Shown: positions 1 through 9,595 of the stretch, piece by piece
How the letters are laid out: each line of letters begins with the position of its first letter
How positions within the stretch are numbered: the first letter of the stretch is position 1
From: Botryococcus braunii
Taxonomy: Eukaryota; Chlorophyta; Trebouxiophyceae
DNA: 64,000 nt
Direction of reading: 5' to 3'
Assembly (NCBI GenBank): GCA_002005505.1
Contig: KV908354.1
Coordinates: 741,049 to 805,048, forward strand
Notes under the pieces: model-generated
Told to the model about the DNA's origin: nothing
What the model saw: the letters and a program-made list of their open reading frames with translations, nothing else
Database searches by the model: none
Position numbers and translations under genes: made by a program

Positions 1-44
1 GGCATGGCTGATTGTCTCCAAGATGTATTTTTTTTTTGAGATCA

Positions 45-368
45 GTTCGTCTTTTTGGTACGATCATCCATGTGTGGTACTGTTCCTGCATAGACTGCTA
101 AGACTGCAGCTTATTGCAGGTATCCCTTGATTAGTTGTTCCTTAGTTAGAGCAGTTACACTTTAGTGCACTTGCATTGTAAATAGATCTTGTTGCTTCGC
201 AGACTCAGTACTTGAGCAGTCGTCCTTGTTTGGTACGATCATCAATGTGTGGTACTGTTCCTGCATAGACTGCTAAGACTGCAGCTTATTGCAGGGATGA
301 AGAAGCTGGGTTGAAATGAAGGCGGCAATGGACAAAGGGGTGGGACAACGGCAGCCGATTTTCCAACA
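45..368 (+). repeat. 5' LTR of element A (3' portion only)
   Basis: From about position 45 this matches the right-hand LTR (roughly 6215-6541) and ends in the same CAACA terminus. Small indels separate the copies, for example ACGATCATC here against ACGACTCATC on the right. Positions 1-44, with a run of ten Ts, do not match the right LTR, so the copy is rearranged or broken there. The first about 600 bp of the LTR are not present in the window. Confidence 0.8.
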
Positions 369-380
369 TGGTATCGGCGA
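369..380 (+). other. Primer-binding site of element A
   Basis: TGGTATCGGCGA lies immediately after the CAACA end of the LTR with no spacer. It starts with TGG, as expected for pairing to the CCA end of a tRNA, and is the same 12-mer found after the 5' LTRs of B, C, D, G and I. Confidence 0.85.
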
Positions 381-1730
381 CAGCTTCGGCTGTCGTTGGT
401 TCGTGTTCCTGGACCAGGAGGACCTCGTCGGTTGCTCGGCTGGTTTCAGAACTATACTTCGATGTCATTGCCAACGGAAGAGTATGATCTGGACGTGGTG
501 GAACTTGTCTCGCATGAAAACGATCAGCTGCTGATCGGCTGTGCTGGTGTTTTTGCTTGAAAGTTCATTTGTTGATCTATTTTGAGTAACATGATGAGCA
601 TGAAGCACTTTGGCTTTAATGGATTTGCGGGCAAGCAATCAATACATTGTATGGCATGCTTTGACTGTGGCAGTATGCAAAAGGTCCTTGCGCAAGAGCT
701 CTCTTCGATGTTTAAGAGGTGAAAGAAGCATATAGTGCTTTCTCTAAACGATTGGAAAGCTGCCATGTCAGTAGTGCTTGACTACTTAGGAAGAAGAGAC
801 ATCCTTGGTGTGGGTGTACTTCTTTGCATGTGCAAGAATGCATTGATATGCTTTGTAGGCAGTCGCTTACGTACTGATTACACTTATAAAGGTGATAGCA
901 ACATAAGTGTGGTTGCTGTTTGTTGTTTATGAAAGTATTCATAAGAACTGACATTTTGCAAATGGTTTGCAAAGCTGACAGGAAGAAGGCCATGAGGGAT
1001 TAAAGGTAATTCTTCAGTAAAGCGCATGTTAATTACCCTCTTTGAAGATGGATCTTCAAGTTTCAGCATTGTAGTATTTCCAAGGTAGGAAATACGTTGA
1101 CCTTTGGGGCTGATGGGTGACATGAGTTTGTCACCTAGGGGTACTTATGATTGTGGATTGGAAGGCAATTGATGACTTACCTTCCTTGTTGTTAAGCGCT
1201 TTGCCTTGTTTATAAAGATTATGCATTAATGATATGCATTGGTTATTTGGGTCTAGTGTTGATCCTTGGTATACTTGCCTTAATTTGGTAGTAGGCCAAA
1301 GGTTAGGCATGTGCTTATTTAGAGTGTGATCAAGTGAGTGGTCACTAGATATGAAATAAGCATGTTATTTGACATTGATGTGGTGACAATTGACAATTCA
1401 CTTGTGATACAAATGATTGCTCACTTGTGTGGCTGATTCCTTGTTGTGCATGCTTAAGCTTGAAGTATGGTGGGCTTTATTCTATAGGTGCTATTTGGTA
1501 AGTCACCCATAATAAGAATTAAGCTCTCCATAGCTTCATGAACTTGGTGGCATGTGCATCAATGAGGGGATCGATTCATTTATGGGGAAGCTCTAGTGAA
1601 GCCTCCTCATGGGCTTAAGGTGTTAAGCATGACTTCTTACAAACATGTCCCACTTACATAAACTTCTTAAGTTTGTGTTTGTTTCATCCATGTTGAAGGG
1701 TAGTATATGTAGAACCCCTTTGGATGATGT

Positions 1731-2110
1731 TACATGGTTTATGTATGTTGGCTAATGTTGAGCCACTTACATGGTTTATGTATGTTGGCTAATGTAGAGC
1801 CACTTACATGGTTTATGTATGTTGGCTAATGTAGAGCCACTTACATGGTTTATGTATGTTGGCTAATGTAGAGCCACTTACATGGTTTATGTATGTTGGC
1901 CAATGTGGAGCCACTTACATGATGCATGTATGTTGGCTAATGTGGAGCCACTTACATGGTTTATGTATGTTGGCTAATGTAGAGCCACTTACATGGTATA
2001 TGTATGTTGGCCAAAGTGGAGCCACTTACATGGTGTATGTATGTTGGCTAATGTGGAGCCACTTACATGGTATATGTATGATGGCCAATGTGGAGCCACT
2101 TACATGTGTG
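1731..2110. repeat. 37-bp minisatellite inside element A, about 10 copies
   Basis: The unit reads ACATGGTTTATGTATGTTGG followed by CTAATGTAGAGCCACTT (37 bp) and recurs head to tail about ten times with point variants (TGTAGAG/TGTGGAG/TGTTGAG, TTTATG/TATATG/TGTATG). Because 37 is not a multiple of 3, the short open frame across it is an accident rather than a repeat protein. Confidence 0.92.
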
Positions 2111-2182
2111 TATTTAAGTTGGTTGATGAGGGACTACTTACATTGGGTATATGTGTGTAGGTTCCCATCATGCTTGACTTGC

Positions 2183-2880
2183 TTAAAGGAGCTATTGTTG
2201 AGTTCCTTGTGTTGATAGCATTACTTGGTGAACCAATGTTGGGTGTCACTTAGTGTGCTTTCATGTTCAATTTTTGGATCAAATTGAGGATTTGGTCCAA
2301 GTAGTGACCATAGCTATTGTAGCCATATAGAATGTGTGTATTCATGTGGTGATCTTGCTTTGTTGGTTGACACATTTAGAATGTGGAGTAATGGGTAGAG
2401 ACTTGTCGTAGCCTTTATTCCATGTGCTTGTTAAAGTAATGTGTTTGTCTCATGTTGAGGCATGTTCAATCCATGGTATGGGTGTGCTTTTTACATTACT
2501 TGATGCTCTTATGCCTTGATAAGGCATAATTTGTTTAAAGGGGCTATTGTTGAGTTCCTTGTGAGATGATAGCATTACTTTGTGTGCCAATGTTGGGTGA
2601 CACTAAGTGTGTGCTTTCATGTTTTGGATCATAGTGTGGATATGATCCAAGTTGTGTTCATAGTGAGCCATAGCTATTATAGACATTATGGGTGTGAACA
2701 TTCATGGTATGGTCTTAGCTTTGGTGGTTGAACATTTTAGACATGTCTTATGGATGGAGACATGTAATAGTCTTTATTCCATTAGCATGTTAAGGGATGC
2801 TTCATGATGAGAGGCATTGTACCAACATGAGGTTGGTGGTTTAAATGATTTGGGCTTCTCATGTTTTGATATGGCATGAT
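2183..2880. repeat. Imperfect tandem duplication of about 350 bp in element A
   Basis: The blocks beginning near 2183 and near 2535 share the phrase GCTATTGTTGAGTTCCTTGT and then continue in parallel (GATAGCATTACTT, CCAATGTTGGGTG, CTTTCATGTT, ATAGCTATT) with substitutions and small indels to about 2530 and 2880 respectively. This is old internal duplication of non-coding sequence. Confidence 0.75.
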
Positions 2881-5585
2881 TAGCTCAAGGGACTATGGTG
2901 CATGCTTGAGTTTGTAGCATTGAATGACCATGTCTATAGGTGCAATTTGGTTAGTCACCTAGGAAGAGACATAGTTTGCCTTTCTACAGCTTAATAAAAG
3001 ATGCATGGTCCTTTGTCTTCATATGAAGATGTGCACTTGGCATGGGTATGTGCAACCTAGGTTAGGTTGGCCATGCAAGTGGAATTAACATACCTTGCTT
3101 TGGTTGTTAATTGTTGTTGAGAATGTACCATGTAGGCATCACCACTAGAGTGACTCTTGAGGAAGTCATGTATGTTATGGTTGTGAGGAAGAGATCTAGA
3201 TAGGAGTGGACCCCAAGTGTTTACTATCAATAGTGACTTGAGGAGTAGTTGTCCCCATTTATGGTTGGATTTGCTTGACATTGCAATAGCTTAAGGTTTA
3301 GATCGCTTCAAGATAACTGAGGGGGAACCTCCAGAAGAGTTTGAGGGCTGGTAGACCAAAGGTGAGGGCAAGGTTGACCCAAGACTCCTGAGGTGCCCAA
3401 TAGAGCTGAGGAGAGCTTGGACCCCAAGATTGTGTGAGGAGGATTGTGCACAACCTAGGTATAGCTAAGGTGCATTAAAAGAAATCCAGTGAACCATGTG
3501 AAAAGGACCTACTTATAGACTATTGCTAGCTTATTGCTGAGGAGTCAGTGGCTGACCCAATATGCTGGTTTCAAGTTCTTGGGAAGGTCCATATCCATGA
3601 AGACTCTCACATATCATGATGTGTGTAGTGGGTGTTTTGTCCATGGGTGTTTAGACTTGTTGATCCTGTGATTGGATGCTCAAGCTATGTACTTCCATTA
3701 GTGTAATGGTTGACACTTGCAATGCTGATGACATTTGCTCTTGGTAAGAGCTTAGTGTGGTGTTGTGAAGTGGGCTTTACATTAAAGATTGTGCTGCATG
3801 GGGAGGTTCACTCCTAATGAGTGCCAGGTTAACCACATGCTAGCTGAGACATGCTATAAGATATTTAAATGTATCTCTGATGTTCAGAGATGGGCTTTAG
3901 GGGAGGGTCACTGATGTGTAGTGACTGGATACTCCCAAGTTTGCAGACAGACACTCTGTCTAGGCTAGTGCTCAGTTAAGAAGGTGTTAGTCAGTGCAAA
4001 GAGCTGTAACTCTTCTTATGAGTGGTGAATAATATTATGAAAGCCCTGACCAAGTTTCCTGAGTTTTGGTGAAAACTGGAAGGAGCTATTGATGGTCAGA
4101 TGTTTTTCCGACATCGTTGCGCGCTTGCGCAGAAGGCAAGTTAGGCACAGAGATCACTTGGGAAGTGATATTTGTGAGTAACATTGTATTAGATATATTT
4201 TTTTTGGATATGTCTAGAACACTTTGTGTGACCTGTGTGGTCTTCCCTGGTTCTGGGAAGCACAGGGAGGCTCTGCAGCTTCACTGCACAGAAAAACGTG
4301 CTAGTTGTATCTCTCACACGTTAGTGAGAGAGACTGCGCGCTGATTTCTGGTTGTTACGCGTCGACTCGAACTGTTCGAGTTGTAGACACACGTTTTAAG
4401 ATCGAGACGCCGTGTCGACTTGTGAATTTGTCGATCGGGTTACTGTTCGATACTCCGGACGATTCGTGCTTCGAATCTCCTGGTGGTTTAACTTTAAAGT
4501 TATGTTAGCCATGGTTGTTGGCTAAGACTTTGCTGAGGATCACTTGAGTATTGATCCTTGAACATTCTGGTCATTGTTTTGTGCCGTGCTTGTCCCCAAG
4601 GTTTGAGGGGAGGCACTTGGATGCACTTAAGAGTGTATATACGGACATATATGGACATCGTAACTTATTATCGACGTTGAGCTCTCTACTTGTTGAATGA
4701 GTACAATGGTAGAACTCAGGAGTTTAATATGCATTGCAGTTTGCTACATGATATGCATGGTGTTTGGAGGTACTGGAATTGTACCTGGAAATTGACCTAC
4801 GGATAGATATTAGAAGTGTTGGTTAGGGACTATTGCTTGAAGTTCATATAAATGAATTTGTAGTCTTACACCTCTATTTATCTGGTTGTTGTGTGTTGAG
4901 GTGATATTGTTGTGCCTATGCTATAAGCATGTCACTTCTTTCACGTGTTAGAACTTGAGCGTGCCCTATACCAATTATGGGTGAAGGCCCTCATTTCTGA
5001 ACGAGACGTTTATAGTGAAATTGATGTTTTTCACTGGTATGTTAAGGATCATGGCTGTCTGAAGTTCAGCAACTTGAGAACTCGGGACGGGTTAGGTCTC
5101 GGATGTTCTAGTAATGAAAGCATATGATATTAGAAAACCACGCTTGATGGTTTGTCGGTATGACTTAAGGGATCACTTGAACATATTGATCCTAGTTCTA
5201 TGGACATTGTTGAGATGACGAGCTTCTTCCTAGAATGTAGGGGAGGCAAATTGATGTCATAGATGAATAAAAGGAGAGTAACTTGTCATTAGATTGGAGT
5301 TACATCTTAAGACATTGTAAGACCAAGTGTTTGGTTCTTTGAGGATAGACACCTAGCAGAAGTTCTGCTTGAGTACATGACATTTGTGGCACTTGTGTTT
5401 GCCATAAGGTTATCCTTTGCATTAGGATGCATAGAGATGGAAAGGAAGCGTTGGGATTCCTGAAGATTGGATCTCACTTCTATTTCCATGGTTTGTATAT
5501 GGTGAAGTGATGGTGTAGTAGTTGTGGCTATGCCGTATCACTTCTCGCATGTGGCTAGGTTAGTCACTTACCCTTCACTGCATAC

Positions 5586-5594
5586 AAGGGGAGG
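5586..5594 (+). other. Polypurine tract of element A
   Basis: AAGGGGAGG directly abuts the TGTTG start of the right LTR, in the position used to prime plus-strand DNA synthesis. Confidence 0.75.
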
Positions 5595-6541
5595 TGTTGT
5601 AAAATGGGCCCCCTTGGGGCTCAGTGGAGAATTTCTAAGTTGGTAAATTCCCACTGTGATTGTGTGTATTTGTGAAGTGACGTGACTGGTGCAAACATAA
5701 TGGTCACTGACCTGAGTCAGGTGTCACTCATTAGACATATATTGAGGTACGTGGTACCTGTAAACCCTATCTTAGTGTTTATAGGGTTGTTTACGGACTG
5801 ATTCGGATGATTCGGACATTGGTTAAGGTGCTAACGGGTAGATTCGGGCAAGTAAAGTCCAAATGGTGTTGTATCCGGACCATCTTAGGCACCTACTGCT
5901 ACCTTAGTGTTCGTTCCAGACTCTGAGTAGTCCTACGGACGTCATTTGCATTGATCGAGTCGTTAAGGCCATTCGAGGGCTGGTCGGATGCGGTAATCCG
6001 TCTTAGCGGTCAGTACTTTTGACGATGCTTGAATGGTACAACGGGATTCGCACGGATAGCGGGACATTCCGCATAAGTTGCGTGCATAAAGTGCTTGATG
6101 ATGACGGCTAAGGGAGGCAAATTATGTAAGTCCTCCTGCGTCAGTATTTAAGGGATAGTATCACAGATTTTCTGGTAGATCTGTTGCTTCGCAGACTCCA
6201 GTACTTGAGCAGTCGTCCTTGTTTGGTACGACTCATCCATGTGTGGTACTGTTCCCTGCATAGACTGCTAAGACTGCAGCTTATTGCAGGTATCCCTTGA
6301 TTAGTTGTTCCTTAGTTAGAGCAGTTACACTTTAGTGCACTTGCATTGTAAATAGATCTTGTTGCTTCGCAGACTCCAGTACTTGAGCAGTCGTCCTTGT
6401 TTGGTACGACTCATCAATGTGTGGTACTGTTCCCTGCATAGACTGCTAAGACTGCAGCTTATTGCAGGGATGAAGAAGCTGGGTTGAAATGAAGGCGGCA
6501 ATGGACAAAGGGGTGGGACAACGGCAGCCGATTTTCCAACA
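5595..6541 (+). repeat. 3' LTR of element A (947 bp)
   Basis: It starts TGTTGTAAAATGGG and ends CCAACA, giving the inverted termini TGTTG/CAACA. Inside it, a block of about 110 bp (GTTGCTTCGCAGACTCCAG through CTTATTGCAGG) is present twice with a 178-bp period, at about 6183-6290 and 6361-6468. The same double block is visible in the partial 5' LTR, so the duplication predates this insertion. Confidence 0.85.
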
Positions 6542-6556
6542 CATCCCAACACTACA
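6542..6556. other. Short junction sequence between elements A and B
   Basis: About 15 bp (CATCCCAACACTACA) belong neither to the A LTR nor, judged against the intact LTRs of C, to the B LTR. The outer 108 bp expected for the B LTR are missing, so this is a deletion or repair junction. Confidence 0.6.
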
Positions 6557-6889
6557 CCTAGCGTCTAGCCTTGGCTTCCTAGCCGTCGAATTCCATTGGA
6601 TAGTTATGGACGTTACTCTCATAGTAGGATTCTAGGATATTTTCTAGATACTATTGTAGAGGTTTGGTGGACTAGTGCGCTACCATTGGAGGAACGTGAA
6701 GACACGATCACGAACCACGGGAAGGAACGGATAGAGACGTAAGCCACGGGAAGACACGCACTCAGGTAGTTTGGAAGCTTAGTAGACCACATTGGAAGCT
6801 TAGTAGACCACAAGTAGGGAGTGGAAGCTCCGTGAGGTGGGGGTTACTTGTAATTGGAAAGAGCGTCCAACTTGTCGGCCATCCGGCCT

Positions 6890-6930
<41 letters not shown>

Positions 6931-6967
6931 ACTTGGAAATTCTCTCTAACTTGTGCATTCTACGACA
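6557..6967 (+). repeat. 5' LTR of element B (5'-truncated)
   Basis: It matches the reverse complement of the C LTRs from CCTAGCGTCTAGCC to the terminal CTACGACA. About 108 bp of the LTR start are missing. Compared with C it has a 21-bp tandem duplication (TTGGAAGCTTAGTAGACCACA at about 6772-6813) and a longer CT run (about 6892-6927). Confidence 0.88.
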
Positions 6968-6969
6968 TC

Positions 6970-6981
6970 TGGTATCGGCGA
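6970..6981 (+). other. Primer-binding site of element B
   Basis: TGGTATCGGCGA lies two bases (TC) after the LTR end CGACA, as in C. It is the presumed annealing site for the 3' end of a tRNA with acceptor strand UCGCCGAUACCA. Confidence 0.85.
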
Positions 6982-7085
6982 GATGCCGAATTGTTCTCTG
7001 CAAGTCTTTCGCGTGGTGGAAGGAGGAAAGTCGTAGGAGGGAGATCGTTCGATGGAAGGTGCTAACTCTCATATGTGGGCCGTAG

Positions 7086-8324
7086 ATGTCACCGCCCTCT
7101 TCTGGGAAGTTTAAAAACCTTTCTTCGGAAGAAAGAGAATTTTTGGAAGCGTTGGAAAGCTCAGGGGAGCTGGTAGAGGACTTGATGGAGGGGGCATCTC
7201 GCGATCCGTCGCCCGCTCCGTCCACACCAAAGACAAAGAAGATCAAGTTGACCAAGGAAATAAAGGAGCAGTTATTTTTGGAATTTAAGGAAAAGCTTCT
7301 TGCCGAAAGGCAAGTTGGAGGGGATGGGGTGGAGGAGACTCCTCGCCCTAGTGGACAAGTAAGAGCAACTCCTCCTTCTTTGTTTTCGGGAAAGAGGGGA
7401 TCTTTTTGCTATTTTGCAAGGAAGTTGGAAGGCTATGCAAAACTAACCAATGTGCCTGCAGGAAAGTGGGTGGCCTTGGGAGTGCAATTGATGGAAGAAA
7501 GACCCACAAAAGTTTGGGACACACATGTAAGGAAACTAGAAAAGGAAGGGATACATGAGCATACATTGGAATGGAAGGATTTTAAAACTTTTATGGTTAA
7601 AAGATATGATTCCACAGACACAGTGGCCATTGCCAGGGCAAAATTAGACAAAGTCTTTCAAGGAAATGAGACTGTCGAGAGATATATTGAAAGATTTATG
7701 TCTCTCTTAGCAGATGTAGAGGTTGACTATCAAATAGCCATGCAAGACCAGTTACATCTTTTTACCAAGGGTCTTAATACTCCTCTCAAACTTGCATGCA
7801 CTGTGAACCCTGCAACAGGCAGTCCTTTCACTGATCTGGAAGACATTTGCACTTATGTTGTTAAATATGAGGCAAGTCTCAAAAGCACATATGTTGATGC
7901 ACAGGGACCCAAGAGGAAGAGGGTCTACACCCAGACACCTCAAGTGGCAGCAGGAGTGGTGGAACAACAGCCCCCTGCACCACCTTCCTTGGGTTTGGTG
8001 GGAGCACCCCCTTTTGGGTCCGGGAGAAAAATTGATTCCAGAACCTCTATTCCAAAGGATAGGGAATGCTATTTTTGTCATAAACTAGGCCACGAGTCAT
8101 GGCAGTGTGTTGCTAAAAAGCAATATCTAGCTGCCAAAGCTCAAGCTAGTGGGCACACCCCATCAAATTTTCAGCCTGGATTCTATCCGAGGCAAGGAAA
8201 CAATCAACCAGTGGCAGCACCACTGCAAGGTGTTTCACCTCCCTCACACATTGGGCCTAAGGGGTTTAACAAGGGAAAACATTGGAAAGGGAAAGGGAAG
8301 GGCAAGGGCCCTAAACAAGATTAA
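7086..8324 (+). CDS. gag: Gag polyprotein of element B
   Basis: Intact 412-residue Gag, nearly identical to Gag of C. The N-terminal third is charged. The middle (about residues 95-260) is the retrotransposon capsid-type domain, including the phrases KWVALGVQLMEERP and [13 protein letters not shown] single CCHC zinc knuckle, CYFCHKLGHESWQC, lies near residues 328-341 and should bind genomic RNA. The C-terminus is a basic GKGKGKG tail. Gag would assemble cytoplasmic particles. It starts 104 bases after the PBS. The pol ATG follows the gag stop after only two bases (TAA-TC-ATG) in another frame. The frame is open, but the element around it is broken. Confidence 0.92.
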   Translation: MSPPSSGKFKNLSSEEREFLEALESSGELVEDLMEGASRDPSPAPSTPKTKKIKLTKEIKEQLFLEFKEKLLAERQVGGDGVEETPRPSGQVRATPPSLFSGKRGSFCYFARKLEGYAKLTNVPAGKWVALGVQLMEERPTKVWDTHVRKLEKEGIHEHTLEWKDFKTFMVKRYDSTDTVAIARAKLDKVFQGNETVERYIERFMSLLADVEVDYQIAMQDQLHLFTKGLNTPLKLACTVNPATGSPFTDLEDICTYVVKYEASLKSTYVDAQGPKRKRVYTQTPQVAAGVVEQQPPAPPSLGLVGAPPFGSGRKIDSRTSIPKDRECYFCHKLGHESWQCVAKKQYLAAKAQASGHTPSNFQPGFYPRQGNNQPVAAPLQGVSPPSHIGPKGFNKGKHWKGKGKGKGPKQD

Positions 8325-8326
8325 TC

Positions 8327-8511
8327 ATGAATGAAATTTGTTTTTCATATTTAACTTTTCTTGTTCAGAAGTCCTTGGGAAGTTGGAATACACCTCTGAT
8401 TGTTCCTGGCAAACACAAAGCTGAGACTTGTATTGAATCTTTTCTTGCTGAACGAAAAGAAAATTCACAAGTCAGTGCATGCTTTGTGATAGGCCAGAAG
8501 GTGTGGAAAAG
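8327..8511 (+). pseudogene. pol: Element B pol, N-terminal fragment (before insertion E)
   Basis: The first 62 codons of pol match the start of C pol (MNEICFSYLTF to QKVWK). The match breaks at 8511, exactly where copia E begins. The five bases 8507-8511 (AAAAG) are the left copy of the target-site duplication. Reading beyond this point enters the E LTR and stops within a few codons. Confidence 0.9.
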
Positions 8512-9205
8512 TGTTGAGTTCTGAACATTATTATTGAATGCCTTGTGCTTTAAGTGATCTTCATGTGTGCACTATTAGGATATGGGTCCATTGAGAACAT
8601 AAGGTACCTTGAGACACGGCAGATTCTGGACGTTTTCGAACATAAGGTACAATCCTATCTAGATCACACGTTTGTCGGATGAACTCTTAAGGCTGCCCCA
8701 CCGGAGTGAATACCAACTGGTTGTGAAAGATGCTGGGCATCACCAGATGCTAGTCTTGTCCGACAGTTGTGTGTGGCACTCAGCAGACAGTCGTACGGAC
8801 TGTAGCTGGAGTAACTTCGTCTATTGACGACCTGTCTGCTTTGTACAGGTACGGTGCGGCAGTGTGTGTTGTATCATTGTTGCTATTGTGAGAGTGAACA
8901 AGCTTAGTGTACCCTGTAGTCACTCAAACAGATAAGGGACAGTGACTTCAGGGAGTATAGGCATGTACTTGAACGTAGCCGTCTAGAGCCTTATCTAGTG
9001 ATTGCTTGATCGGTGCTTGTGTACAAGATAATGATGTAACGGAACTGGTTGTGAAAGATGCTGGGCATCACCAGATGCTAGTCTTGTCCGACAGTTGTGT
9101 GTGGCACTCAGCAGACAGTCGTACGGACTGTAGCTGGAGTAACTTCGTCTATTGACGACCTGTCTGCTTTGTACAGGGAAAGCCGATTGCCCATAACCTT
9201 TCACA
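8512..9205 (+). repeat. 5' LTR of element E (694 bp)
   Basis: It begins TGTTGAGTTCTGAACATT and ends CCTTTCACA. A 135-bp block (AACTGGTTGTGAAAGATGCT to TTTGTACAGG) is present twice inside the LTR, at 8715-8849 and 9043-9177, with a 328-bp period. Two copies of CATAAGGTAC lie near 8608 and 8640. Confidence 0.95.
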
Positions 9206-9219
9206 GGTTATGGGCCCAC
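9206..9219 (+). other. Primer-binding site of element E (half-tRNA initiator Met type)
   Basis: GGTTATGGGCCCAC follows the LTR directly. It does not start with TGG. Its reverse complement, GUGGGCCCAUAACC, is the anticodon arm (CAU anticodon) of eukaryotic initiator tRNA-Met. This is the arrangement known for Drosophila copia, where a cleaved tRNA half primes reverse transcription. Complementarity to the 5' half of plant-type initiator tRNA continues imperfectly to about 9236. Confidence 0.88.
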
Positions 9220-9595
9220 GCCCTTCCAGCTGAGCCAAGTAAAAGCAGGAGTGAAGGTCGTCTACGGATGGGTCAGACGTAAGCGTCAACAAAGGAGCTC
9301 GAGCATGGCGCAGCGGCGCAAGGGAACTCGAGTGTACCAGGACCATTATCTTACTCACAGTTTACCTTTCTGGGAAATTCATAATTGAAGTTTTAGCTGT
9401 GCTTTATCATTCATAGACGTTGTCTAGAAGCACTGAGTGAGTCGGGCCGGACTCCGGCGCAAACTTCTGAGGGGAACATATCTGCTACTACTGTGCAAGA
9501 CTGGCTGGTAAATTTCCATGACATGGAGGGAATTGTAGGGTATTGCTGCATTCCAGAAGTTTATGAGTAAGTTTGGCTGGTGAAGTGACAATAGT
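9220..9595 (+). other. 5' untranslated leader of element E
   Basis: About 375 bp between PBS and the gag-pol ATG with no coding signal. It should hold packaging signals. Two CTCGAG palindromes (near 9298 and 9327) bracket ATGGCGCAGCGG (9305-9316), which resembles the D-arm of initiator tRNA in the sense orientation; this may be chance. Confidence 0.5.

Larger units (their letters stand above)
381..5585. other. Non-coding interior of element A
   Basis: AT-rich sequence with no recognisable protein. Besides the two repeat blocks listed separately, it holds scattered self-similar phrases, such as copies around 1485 and 2935 of a phrase about a GTGC(A/T)ATTTGGT(A/T)AGTCACC core. This suggests growth by internal duplication. 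I see no tRNA, snoRNA or intron-like structure here. Confidence 0.6.
1..6541 (+). mobile_element. Element A: large non-autonomous LTR retrotransposon (LARD-like), left end cut by window or damage
   Basis: Two related LTRs flank the interior: a partial one ending at 368 and a complete one at 5595-6541. The 5' LTR is followed directly by a primer-binding site, and a purine tract precedes the 3' LTR. The 5.2 kb interior has only short reading frames, and I recognise no Gag, protease, RT, RNase H or integrase motif on either strand. This is the structure of a large retrotransposon derivative, which would depend on Gag and Pol supplied by another element. Its PBS is the one used by the autonomous Ty3/gypsy elements in this window (B, C, D, G, I), which makes one of those families a plausible helper; that is inference. 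Target-site duplications cannot be tested because the left LTR start is missing. Confidence 0.82.

Noticed and set aside
1856..2215. A 119-codon frame with repeated Trp/His/Leu phrases
   Set aside because: Created by a 37-bp minisatellite whose period is not a multiple of three; the repeats appear in changing frames, so it is not a repeat protein.
8715..9204. Short frames repeated at every copia LTR
   Set aside because: They are LTR sequence copied at 8995, 15313, 23948 and 35243, with no protein signal.
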